Assembly (NCBI GenBank): GCA_900313405.1
Contig: OMQY01000083.1
Span: forward strand, 1-5,493
Direction: 5' to 3'
Source: an uncultured Eubacteriales bacterium
GTDB taxonomy: Bacteria > Bacillota_A > Clostridia > Saccharofermentanales > Saccharofermentanaceae
DNA length: 5,493 bases
Part shown: positions 1 to 5,493 of the stretch, in pieces
Position numbering within the stretch: the first letter of the stretch is position 1
Layout of the letters: every line of letters begins with the position of its first letter
Notes under the pieces: generated by a model
Told to the model about the DNA's origin: nothing
Database searches by the model: none
Seen by the model: the letters and a program-made list of their open reading frames with translations, nothing else
Made by a program: the position numbers and the translations under genes

Positions 1-14
1 AAGTCTGAACTTGA

Positions 15-107
15 ATTACCACACTTTTTTCGATTTCTGCCAATAATGTGGTAACGGCAGCAGTCACATTACCACACAATTCCAACTTTTCGCCAATAAT
101 GTGGTAA
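15..107. repeat. Two tandem copies of a 40-bp repeat with inverted-repeat ends
   Basis: Copy 1 spans 15-54 and copy 2 spans 68-107, separated by 13 bp (period 53 bp). Each copy begins ATTACCACAC (15-24, 68-77) and ends GCCAATAATGTGGTAA (39-54, 92-107); these parts are identical between copies, while the 14-bp interior (25-38, 78-91) differs. TTACCACA at the left and TGTGGTAA at the right of each copy are exact reverse complements, so each copy is an inverted repeat with 8-bp arms and a 23-bp centre. The centres of the four arms are 31, 22 and 31 bp apart, close to whole helical turns. The function is unknown. It could be a binding array for a regulator of a gene left of the window, or an intergenic repeat family. 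No gene was recognised in bases 1-137. Confidence 0.85.
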
Positions 108-137
108 AAGTGTCTCGAAAAGCTGTCGGTGAAGCAT

Positions 138-173
138 AAAAAAAGGGGCCGTCTCGCTTAACGAGACAGCCCC
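138..173 (-). terminator. Rho-independent terminator of the veg-like gene
   Basis: Read on the minus strand, a GC-rich hairpin is followed directly by seven T residues (complement of A138-A144). The stem pairs 145-149 with 169-173 and 151-156 with 162-167, with a single C/A mismatch at 150/168 and a five-base loop (157-161). It lies 23 bp past the veg stop codon. On the plus strand the hairpin has no T-tract behind it, so it should work in one direction only. Confidence 0.93.
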
Positions 174-196
174 GATGATAACTTTACTGAGATCTG

Positions 197-466
197 TCAG
201 CCGGCAGCTTCTGCAGCTGCTTCTACCGGGATAGCGACCCTAACGGCACGTGTGAGAACATCTACGTAGCTGTATGAGATGATCTCATACTTGGAATCGG
301 ATGCTCTCTTGCACTTAACAGTGAATACATTAGGGTAGCAGCTCTCAACAGTTCCCTCGTGGATAATGAGTCTCTTCCTTCCTCCGTTCGATGTAAGTCT
401 GACGCGCTTACCGATCATTGTCTGAAGTTTGGCTCTACATCTGTCCACATCGGATTTGATGATCAT
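197..466 (-). CDS. veg: Veg family protein (small cytoplasmic regulator-like protein)
   Basis: This 89-residue protein resembles Bacillus subtilis Veg along nearly its whole length. The hallmark is a core of IGKRVRLTSNGGRKR (about residues 18-32), followed by GTVESCYPNVFTV (38-50) and ISYSYVDVLT (63-72), matching the family pattern GKR-NGGR-YPSVF-SYSYADILT. Family length is about 85-90 residues, so it is complete. Veg is known in B. subtilis as an abundant small protein that stimulates biofilm matrix gene expression; its biochemical role is not settled, and whether it does the same here is inference. The ATG at 466 is preceded by GGAGG (476-480 on the complement) with nine bases between, a strong ribosome binding site. 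The gene stands alone between its own promoter and terminator and is divergent from fhs. The C-terminus is a short alanine-rich tail (EAAAEAAG). Confidence 0.9.
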   Translation of the reverse strand: MIIKSDVDRCRAKLQTMIGKRVRLTSNGGRKRLIIHEGTVESCYPNVFTVKCKRASDSKYEIISYSYVDVLTRAVRVAIPVEAAAEAAG

Positions 467-513
467 TTTATGTATCCTCCGTCCTGCTACGGCAGTTTTT
501 GCAATTCACGAAA

Positions 514-542
514 ATAATAACAGTATCTTGATTTTTTGTCAA
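514..542 (-). promoter_or_regulatory. Strong sigma-A-type promoter of veg
   Basis: On the minus strand the -35 box is a perfect TTGACA (537-542), the spacer is 17 bp, and the -10 box is TATTAT (514-519) with an upstream TG that makes an extended -10 (TGTTATTAT). Transcription should start near 507, giving a leader of about 40 nt. A weak 4-bp hairpin (484-495) lies just before the ribosome binding site. The B. subtilis veg promoter is also known to be very strong, so the strength seems to be conserved along with the gene. Confidence 0.88.
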
Positions 543-559
543 TCGGAAAACCCAATATA

Positions 560-597
560 TTGTGCTCATTTGTGCTATTCTTACAAAATGTTGTGTT
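560..597 (+). repeat. Helically phased TTGTGYT direct repeats in the divergent spacer
   Basis: TTGTGCT occurs at 560-566 and 570-576, and TTGTGTT at 591-597. The starts are 10 and 21 bp apart, about one and two helical turns, so all three would face the same side of the DNA. They lie upstream of the fhs promoter and behind the veg promoter. A regulator-binding array is possible, but three short AT-rich words could arise by chance. Confidence 0.4.
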
Positions 598-616
598 AAC
601 GGCCGCTAAGGCAACA
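589..616. promoter_or_regulatory. 28-bp imperfect palindrome, possible operator upstream of fhs
   Basis: The sequence is a dyad centred between 602 and 603 on CGGCCG. Its left half TGTTGTGTTAACGG matches the reverse complement of its right half (TGTTGCCTTAGCGG) at 11 of 14 positions. The centre lies about 30 bp upstream of the predicted fhs -35 box. The predicted transcript starts later, so it would act as DNA, for example as a binding site for a dimeric regulator. The CG-centred dyad recalls LacI-type operators, but that assignment is inference. Confidence 0.5.
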
Positions 617-632
617 ATCACGCACCCTTTTA

Positions 633-662
633 TTGAAAAGCCTCTTCAGATTATTGTAAAAT
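633..662 (+). promoter_or_regulatory. Probable promoter of fhs
   Basis: TTGAAA (633-638) and TAAAAT (657-662) each match the sigma-A consensus at five of six positions with an 18-bp spacer. Transcription would start near 669, leaving a leader of only about 24 nt before the ATG at 693. That is too short for a riboswitch. Confidence 0.6.
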
Positions 663-692
663 GACATATCACGTTAGACAGGCGGTATAGAT

Positions 693-2366
693 ATGTTAAG
701 TGACATCGAGATAGCAAGAAGCGCGACGATATCCCCCATAGCCGATATTGCGGCCACATTGGGACTTACACCTGACGAGCCGGAATACTACGGCAAGTAC
801 AAGGCAAAACTGCCGCTTAACGTCATAAATAAGCGAAGCGGCAACAAGGACGGCAAACTCGTTCTCGTTACCGCGATGAATCCGACACCGGCAGGTGAAG
901 GCAAGACCACCGTCAGCATCGGACTTGCTCAGGCAATGAGCAAGCTCGGGCGTAAGGCCATGCTCGCATTGAGAGAGCCTTCCCTCGGTCCCGTTTTCGG
1001 TATTAAGGGCGGTGCTGCAGGCGGCGGATACTCCCAGCTTATCCCGATGGAGGATATCAATCTCCATTTCACCGGCGATCTTCACGCCATCACATCTGCC
1101 AACAATCTCCTGGCAGCTATGCTCGACAATCACATCTATCAGGGCAACGACTTAAAGATAGATATCAACAGGGTCATCTGGAAGAGATGTCTCGATATGA
1201 ACGACAGGGCTCTGAGAGCCGTTACCATAGGCGTCGGCGGCGGGACAAACGGCGTCGAGAGAAGTGACGCCTTTAATATCACCGCTGCCTCGGAGATCAT
1301 GGCGATCCTGTGTCTGGCCTCCGATACGGATGATCTGAAGGAGAGGCTCAAGAAGATAGTCGTTGCTTATGACACCGACGGCAACATCGTAACTGCCGGG
1401 GATCTCAAGGCAGAAGGCGCGCTTGCCACCCTGCTCAAGGATGCAGTCGCTCCTAACCTCGTCCAGTCGCTGGAACATGTGCCTGCGCTGGTTCACGGAG
1501 GGCCTTTCGCGAATATATCACACGGATGCAACTCCGTCATCGCCACCAAGGCAGGACTTAAGCTGTCAGATATCCTCATCACCGAGGCAGGCTTCGGTGC
1601 CGATCTCGGCGCATTCAAGTTCCTCGACATCAAGTGCCGTAAGGCCGGTCTGTGGCCTGATGCGGCCGTCATCGTATCAACGGTACGTTCGCTCAAGTAT
1701 AATGCCGGCATCAGCAAGGAAGATCTTACGATCCCGAATGTCGATGCCGTAAGGGCAGGTTTCCCGAACCTCGCCAAGCATATAGAGAATATGAAGTCAT
1801 TCGGTATCCCGGTCATCGTGGCGTCGAACAGGTTCCTGAGCGACACCGATGAGGAGATCGAGGCTATGCGTCAGATGTGTGATGAGCTGGGAGCTTCTTT
1901 CGCGCCGGCAGAAGTATTTGCCAAGGGCGGCGAAGGCGGACTTGAGCTCGCACAGGCAGTCCTTGATATCCTCGACAGGGATGAAGCGAAGGATCCCGTA
2001 TTCACATACTCACTCGACGATACGACCGAGGATAAGATCAGAGCCGTTGCAACAAAGATCTACGGTGCTTCCGATATCGACATCCTTCCCGAAGCAATGG
2101 CCAAGATCAAGGCCTTCGAGGAATCAGGCTACGGCGATCTTCCCATCTGCATTGCCAAGACTCAGTATTCGCTGTCCGATGATCCCAAGGCTTTGGGTCG
2201 TCCCGAGGGCTTCACGCTCACGGTAAGAGACGTATCACTTAGCGCAGGCGCAGGATATATCGTTGTCCTCACGGGCAAGATAATGACGATGCCGGGACTT
2301 CCGAAGCACCCTGCAGCCCTCGATATCGACATCGACAACAACGGTATCATCAGCGGTCTGTTCTGA
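693..2366 (+). CDS. fhs: Formate--tetrahydrofolate ligase (10-formyl-THF synthetase)
   Basis: The enzyme joins formate to tetrahydrofolate using ATP, giving 10-formyl-THF, ADP and phosphate. It acts in the cytoplasm, as the formate-activating step of the methyl branch of the Wood-Ljungdahl pathway in acetogens, or to feed purine and other one-carbon synthesis. At 557 residues it has the usual family length and appears complete. The N-terminus ([18 protein letters not shown]...YGKYKAKL) is typical. The P-loop-like [11 protein letters not shown] lies at 63-73, and both family signatures are present: [11 protein letters not shown] (103-113) and [12 protein letters not shown] (328-339). It ends in the usual GLF. 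The start at 693 follows a modest AGGCGG site (680-685) at seven bases. No folD, fchA or other folate gene is visible in the window, so the pathway cannot be chosen from context. A second gene follows 19 bp after the stop and may be co-transcribed. Confidence 0.98.
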   Translation: MLSDIEIARSATISPIADIAATLGLTPDEPEYYGKYKAKLPLNVINKRSGNKDGKLVLVTAMNPTPAGEGKTTVSIGLAQAMSKLGRKAMLALREPSLGPVFGIKGGAAGGGYSQLIPMEDINLHFTGDLHAITSANNLLAAMLDNHIYQGNDLKIDINRVIWKRCLDMNDRALRAVTIGVGGGTNGVERSDAFNITAASEIMAILCLASDTDDLKERLKKIVVAYDTDGNIVTAGDLKAEGALATLLKDAVAPNLVQSLEHVPALVHGGPFANISHGCNSVIATKAGLKLSDILITEAGFGADLGAFKFLDIKCRKAGLWPDAAVIVSTVRSLKYNAGISKEDLTIPNVDAVRAGFPNLAKHIENMKSFGIPVIVASNRFLSDTDEEIEAMRQMCDELGASFAPAEVFAKGGEGGLELAQAVLDILDRDEAKDPVFTYSLDDTTEDKIRAVATKIYGASDIDILPEAMAKIKAFEESGYGDLPICIAKTQYSLSDDPKALGRPEGFTLTVRDVSLSAGAGYIVVLTGKIMTMPGLPKHPAALDIDIDNNGIISGLF

Positions 2367-2385
2367 TGATCAGGATCCTTAGCAT

Positions 2386-3729
2386 ATGAGATATCCTAAT
2401 CCGACATTTCTCCAGAAAGCATCGGGAATAAGGCACACGCGCCGTAACCGTACTCTCATCATCATCGGAGTACTCCTGACGGTCACCCTTATCTGCGTAT
2501 TCGTATCCAGAGTCGCGGCGATGCAGGATAAGTACAGGGAGAAATACCCGGATCTCGTAGGCGCGGCGACATCCACGGCTGATCCTAATGCTACGCCGAC
2601 ACCGGCACACCGACGCACCGGCATTACTCTTCCTACGACAGAGAGTACAACGGAGACGACGGAGAGCACGACCGAACCCACTGAGACCACAGAGCCGCCG
2701 ATCGGCCCGGTTATCCAGTCGGAAGATCCCACAGAGACGGCAGGACCTGACGGAAGCGAAGCGACCGTTGAGTCCGGGACAGTCGAGACTGATGCTGACG
2801 GCAATCCCGTTGAGACGACTGAGACGCAGAATAATGCGCCGGATCCGTTCGTCGAGGCTGAGAACAACTTTTATTTCTATAATACCCATCCCCTCCAGAC
2901 CGTATCTCACGAACAACGCGACATAATGCTCGACAATCTGAAGCAGGAGATACAGGATTACATCAACAATACCGAGAATGAGCGCATCTGCTTCCGTTAT
3001 ATCAGCCTTCTCTCGAACGAAGAGCTCGGGATCAACGAACTTGCCCCCATCGTCCCGGCGGGCTCCTACTCCCTGCCGATCCTGACTCTTATGTGGGAGA
3101 GAGCCTCTTCCGGTCAGCTCTCACTTACCGGCACCGCGACATATGCGGGCGGTACGGAAGAAGGTCACTTCTCCTCCATAGTCGACGAATACAGCGAAGG
3201 CAAGCAGTTCTACACCAGGACGCTCGCTTATCTTGCTGCAGCGCGGGGCGATAATCTGGCTCTCAATTTTATCATCGAAAAGCTCGGCGGGATCGAGAAG
3301 ATCGTCCCCCTGATCTCGGAGATCAGCTCATATATCAGCTTCACATCCCCGGTCATCTATACGGATTACTCGGGACTTCAGCAGACGGGCACGAACCGCT
3401 CGTCTCTCTACGATATGACCAACTTCGCGGCATATCTCTACCACGGATACATCAATTCTTCGGATACCTATCAGTATTTCCTGAACGATCTGGCAGCATC
3501 CGAGATGCCGACCGCCTTTGGCAGAGCCTTCGGCGGAGACACCCGTATCATCCACTGCTCCGGAAGGAACGATCAGCTCCATGCATATACGGATATCGCG
3601 ATAATCGACTGTGAGGAACCCATAGTCCTGGCCGTCTACTGTGAATGCGAGAGCGCCGACCGTGCCGAGACGATCCAGGCGGACATTGCAACATATGTTT
3701 CCAGGTTTATTACGGCCTGTCACTCCTAA
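2386..3729 (+). CDS. Membrane-anchored beta-lactamase-like protein lacking catalytic residues
   Basis: This 447-residue protein has three parts. Residues 1-22 are basic and cytoplasmic; 23-40 (TLIIIGVLLTVTLICVFV) form one membrane segment or uncleaved signal anchor; 58 to about 155 are an extracellular linker rich in Thr, Glu and Pro, with TES/TET repeats at about 84-105. From about 160 to the end it follows the class A beta-lactamase-like pattern (serine hydrolase, PF13354 type): SNEELGINELAPIVPAGSYSLPIL matches the start, ARGDNLALNFIIEKLGG the SDN region, and HCSGRNDQLHAYTDIAII the KTG region. The key residues are changed. The SxxK motif is absent (GSYSLP at 226-231, no lysine), SDN is GDN (288-290) and KTG is CSG (391-393). 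It is therefore probably a non-hydrolytic, perhaps peptidoglycan-binding, envelope protein; that role is inference. The ATG follows a weak AGGA site (2372-2375). It lies 19 bp after fhs, and no hairpin terminator is seen behind it. Confidence 0.75.
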   Translation: MRYPNPTFLQKASGIRHTRRNRTLIIIGVLLTVTLICVFVSRVAAMQDKYREKYPDLVGAATSTADPNATPTPAHRRTGITLPTTESTTETTESTTEPTETTEPPIGPVIQSEDPTETAGPDGSEATVESGTVETDADGNPVETTETQNNAPDPFVEAENNFYFYNTHPLQTVSHEQRDIMLDNLKQEIQDYINNTENERICFRYISLLSNEELGINELAPIVPAGSYSLPILTLMWERASSGQLSLTGTATYAGGTEEGHFSSIVDEYSEGKQFYTRTLAYLAAARGDNLALNFIIEKLGGIEKIVPLISEISSYISFTSPVIYTDYSGLQQTGTNRSSLYDMTNFAAYLYHGYINSSDTYQYFLNDLAASEMPTAFGRAFGGDTRIIHCSGRNDQLHAYTDIAIIDCEEPIVLAVYCECESADRAETIQADIATYVSRFITACHS

Positions 3730-3762
3730 TTCGTAATTCGGCGAGCAAAATCTGTATTTATA

Positions 3763-3771
3763 TGTTATACT
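3763..3771 (+). promoter_or_regulatory. Extended -10 promoter of the SRP RNA gene
   Basis: TGTTATACT is an extended -10 element (TG at 3763-3764, TATACT at 3766-3771). No good -35 box is found at the usual distance. The predicted start at G3778, seven bases later, is exactly the first base of the long terminal helix of the SRP RNA, which supports the call. The 48-bp spacer 3730-3777 shows nothing else. Confidence 0.65.
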
Positions 3772-3777
3772 AAGTCG

Positions 3778-3930
3778 GTTCATCCCATCTGATCTGCAGT
3801 CGGGATTGGGTCTTGTGCGATCCGATGCCGTGAACCCTGTCAGGTCCGGAAGGAAGCAGCAGTAAGCGGATTTTCGGTTGTGCCGCAAGGGTGCCTGCCC
3901 GACTGCAGTTTAGATGGGATGGACTTTTTA
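3778..3930 (+). ncRNA. ffs: Bacterial signal recognition particle RNA (4.5S-like / scRNA)
   Basis: The RNA binds Ffh and targets ribosomes making membrane and secreted proteins to the membrane. The diagnostic element is GTCAGGTCCGGAAGGAAGCA (3839-3858): the GGAA tetraloop at 3848-3851, closed by C3847-G3852, and the asymmetric loop (TCAG opposite AGCAG) bound by the Ffh M domain, flanked by CTG/CAG pairing (3837-3839 with 3860-3862). The ends form a long helix: 3778-3790 pairs with 3912-3924, and 3794-3804 pairs perfectly with 3898-3908, broken only near 3791-3793/3909-3911. No Alu domain is apparent, so it looks like the short bacterial type with a lengthened stem (about 147-150 nt against about 114 in E. 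coli). The outer part may be trimmed during maturation, so the ends are approximate. It lies directly before dnaX, as scr does in Bacillus. Confidence 0.93.
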
Positions 3931-3934
3931 TTTT
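3898..3934 (+). terminator. SRP RNA 3' stem arm with T-tract, likely partial terminator
   Basis: The 3' arm of the terminal helix ends at C3924 and is followed by TTTTTATTTT (3925-3934). A stable stem followed by a T-run has the form of an intrinsic terminator. Because dnaX starts at 3953 with no room for a separate promoter, termination is probably incomplete, or the RNA is cut from a longer transcript. Confidence 0.55.
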
Positions 3935-3952
3935 CCGCGAGAGGCTAAGAAC

Positions 3953-5493
3953 ATGGAACACATTGCACTTTACAGACAATTCCGCCCCATGACTTTCGAT
4001 GAGATCGTGGAGCAGAAGCATGCAGTTACATCACTTCGTAAAGCGGTCACATCCGGCAGGATAGGCCATGCATATCTCTTCTGCGGTCAGCGCGGAACGG
4101 GTAAGACTTCTATAGCCCGAGTCTTCTCGAGAGCGATCAACTGCGAGTCGCCCGAGAACGGTAATCCTTGTAATAAGTGCCCTACATGTAAGGGCATCCT
4201 CGACGGCACGCTCATGGATGTTATAGAGATCGATGCCGCCTCCAACACCAGTGTAGATAATATAAGGAAGATCTCAGAGGAGGTCGGGTTCGCTCCTTCG
4301 AGAGCACCTCACAAGGTCTATATAATCGATGAGGTCCATATGATCTCGTCCGGTGCGTTCAACGCCCTGCTCAAGACTCTTGAGGAACCGCCGGCACATG
4401 CGGTATTCCTTTTCGCGACGACAGAGCCGCACAGGATACCTGCGACAGTACTGTCCAGATGCCAGAGATATGACTTCAGAAGGATATCACCCGATGCCAT
4501 CTCAGGGCGGCTCAGATATATATGTGATCAGGAGAAGATCGATGCTTCGGACGATGCATTAAGGCTCATTGCCTCGCTCTCTGACGGTGCGATGAGAGAC
4601 GCCATATCCGTACTGGATCAGGCGGCAACGGCTTCCGACGGCAAGAAGATCACCGCGGAATCGATCGAAGAGATAACAGGTACCGTCGATACGTCTTTTA
4701 TGGCGAAGATGACGACCGTCCTTATTGAAGGTATGTTCGATGAGCTCCTTCCTCTGATCCAGCAGCTGGCCGAGAGCGGACGTGACATCATCAGGTTCTC
4801 GCTCGACCTGGCTCAGTATATGCGTAACCTGCTGGTCATCAGGGTCGTTCCGGATCCGTCCTCGCTTATCCCCGCATCGATATCGACTCTCAAAGAAATG
4901 TACGAGATAGCGGACAAGGCTTCTCCCGAGACCTTCGCTGCATTTATATCTTATCTGTCAGGCATGATATCCGAACTCAAGTGGTCACCTTCTGTAAGGA
5001 CATCGTTCGAGATATCCATGATCAGGCTCTGCGGACGTAAGGTGAAGGCGGATGTCGTACCGCTTACCATGCCCGACTTCGCCGCGATGCAGGCAAAGGC
5101 AGCCGCATCGATGTCAGACAAAAAGCCGGAACCCGTCAAGGCTGATAAGCCGGCTGCGAAGGCAGAAGAGAAGCCCGAGGAGAAGAAGACAGAACCCGGG
5201 AAAGAAGACAAGCCGGAGTCCGCTAAGTCCTCCGATCCCGTGAAGACGGATGATAAGAAAGACACACTCGGCATTCTTGGTCTTCTTAAGAAGCTTGATA
5301 CGGCTCCCAAGGCCGAGGAGAAGCCCGAGGAGAAGACCACACCCAAGGAAGAGCCCGTGAAGGATGAGGCCCCTGCTCCTGTCGCCGAAGCATCCGCTCA
5401 GGAAGAAAAGCCGGCCCCTGCCCCTGAAGCGCAGACTGCAGCTGCACCTGCTCCGGCAGCAAAGCCGGAGACCGAAGAGGACCCTGACGACAA
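3953..5493 (+). CDS. dnaX: DNA polymerase III subunit gamma/tau (3' end beyond the window)
   Basis: This is the ATPase of the clamp loader that places the sliding clamp on DNA and, as tau, links it to the polymerase and helicase. The open frame has no stop to base 5493 (513 codons), so it is partial. The AAA+ core is intact: YRQFRPMTFDEIVEQ (7-21), Walker A GQRGTGKT (45-52), zinc cysteines C64, C73, C76 and C79, Walker B VYIIDEVH (122-129), sensor 1 FATTEP (154-159) and the arginine-finger SRC motif (168-170). The zinc and SRC positions are those of E. coli DnaX. The collar domain runs to about 370. From about 380 the protein is a low-complexity linker of Lys, Glu, Pro and Ala, with a hydrophobic island TLGILGLLKKLD (438-449). 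The start at 3953 is preceded by GAGAGG (3939-3944) at eight bases. No gene downstream is visible; recR and its partner often follow in Firmicutes. Confidence 0.97.
   Translation, partial: MEHIALYRQFRPMTFDEIVEQKHAVTSLRKAVTSGRIGHAYLFCGQRGTGKTSIARVFSRAINCESPENGNPCNKCPTCKGILDGTLMDVIEIDAASNTSVDNIRKISEEVGFAPSRAPHKVYIIDEVHMISSGAFNALLKTLEEPPAHAVFLFATTEPHRIPATVLSRCQRYDFRRISPDAISGRLRYICDQEKIDASDDALRLIASLSDGAMRDAISVLDQAATASDGKKITAESIEEITGTVDTSFMAKMTTVLIEGMFDELLPLIQQLAESGRDIIRFSLDLAQYMRNLLVIRVVPDPSSLIPASISTLKEMYEIADKASPETFAAFISYLSGMISELKWSPSVRTSFEISMIRLCGRKVKADVVPLTMPDFAAMQAKAAASMSDKKPEPVKADKPAAKAEEKPEEKKTEPGKEDKPESAKSSDPVKTDDKKDTLGILGLLKKLDTAPKAEEKPEEKTTPKEEPVKDEAPAPVAEASAQEEKPAPAPEAQTAAAPAPAAKPETEEDPDD
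5168..5336 (+). repeat. Direct 19-bp repeat within the dnaX linker (AEEKPEEK twice)
   Basis: The 19 bases at 5168-5186 recur exactly at 5318-5336, a distance of 150 bp or 50 codons. Both encode AEEKPEEK in the same frame (residues 404-411 and 454-461). This fits internal duplication or slippage in a low-complexity linker. The hydrophobic island at 438-449 lies between the copies. Confidence 0.7.

Noticed and set aside
15..107. CRISPR array or DnaA-box cluster
   Set aside because: Only two units are visible, their centres differ, and the 13-bp gaps are far too short for CRISPR spacers. The arms TTACCACA lack one base of the DnaA box TTATCCACA, so I do not call them DnaA boxes.
669..692. Riboswitch (for example a folate-sensing type) ahead of fhs
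   Set aside because: The predicted leader is only about 24 nt and holds no hairpin or anti-terminator. The structured dyad at 589-616 lies before the predicted start of transcription.
696..1846. Open frames on the minus strand and in other plus frames across fhs
   Set aside because: They are antisense or frame shadows of a fully conserved enzyme gene, resemble no family I recognise, and I see no ribosome binding sites supporting them.
2350..2916. Minus-strand open frames across the Thr/Glu linker
   Set aside because: Their Arg-rich or Ser/Val-rich content follows from the repetitive codons on the other strand, and no independent gene signals were found.
3328..4021. Minus-strand open frames covering the SRP RNA region
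   Set aside because: They cross a clear structured RNA gene and the start of dnaX on the other strand, so coding is very unlikely.
5118..5126. Programmed -1 frameshift site for a gamma form of DnaX (C AAA AAG at 5119-5125)
   Set aside because: It is in the right frame, but the first base is C instead of A, so it is not an X XXY YYZ heptamer. I saw no A AAA AAG within the visible part of the gene. A site further right cannot be excluded.
4951..5346. Minus-strand Ser/Phe-rich open frame opposite the dnaX linker
   Set aside because: It is the complement of the Lys/Glu/Pro repeats of the linker. Its apparent repeats mirror those of DnaX.

Overview
The window looks like a chromosomal housekeeping segment from a member of the Firmicutes, most likely class Clostridia. 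The evidence is a Veg-family gene, a formate--tetrahydrofolate ligase of clostridial length, and an SRP RNA gene directly upstream of dnaX, an order known from Bacillus (scr-dnaX). The coding DNA is moderately GC-rich and the spacers are AT-rich with clear sigma-A-type promoters. I cannot name the genus.

Layout. Bases 1-137 hold no recognisable gene but carry two copies of a 40-bp repeat with a 53-bp period, each bounded by TTACCACA/TGTGGTAA arms. A minus-strand intrinsic terminator (138-173) ends a small veg-like gene (197-466, minus) that has a near-consensus promoter at 514-542. The 226-bp divergent spacer to the next gene contains phased TTGTGYT repeats, a 28-bp imperfect palindrome and a probable promoter for fhs. 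The gene fhs (693-2366, plus) is followed after 19 bp by a membrane-anchored protein (2386-3729) whose C-terminal domain resembles a class A beta-lactamase but lacks the catalytic residues. A 48-bp spacer with an extended -10 element leads to the SRP RNA (about 3778-3930), and dnaX begins 22-23 bases later at 3953 and runs off the right edge (3953-5493, at least 513 codons).

Functional reading. Fhs makes 10-formyl-tetrahydrofolate for one-carbon metabolism. The gene after it is probably co-transcribed but has no obvious metabolic link and probably acts at the cell envelope. The SRP RNA and dnaX appear to share one transcript: the SRP RNA has its own promoter, while dnaX has no room for one behind the SRP 3' end. 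The genes themselves are mostly ordinary. The points most worth a second look are the 40-bp repeat pair at the left edge, the degenerate beta-lactamase-like protein, the palindrome upstream of fhs, and the long charged linker of DnaX with its internal hydrophobic island.
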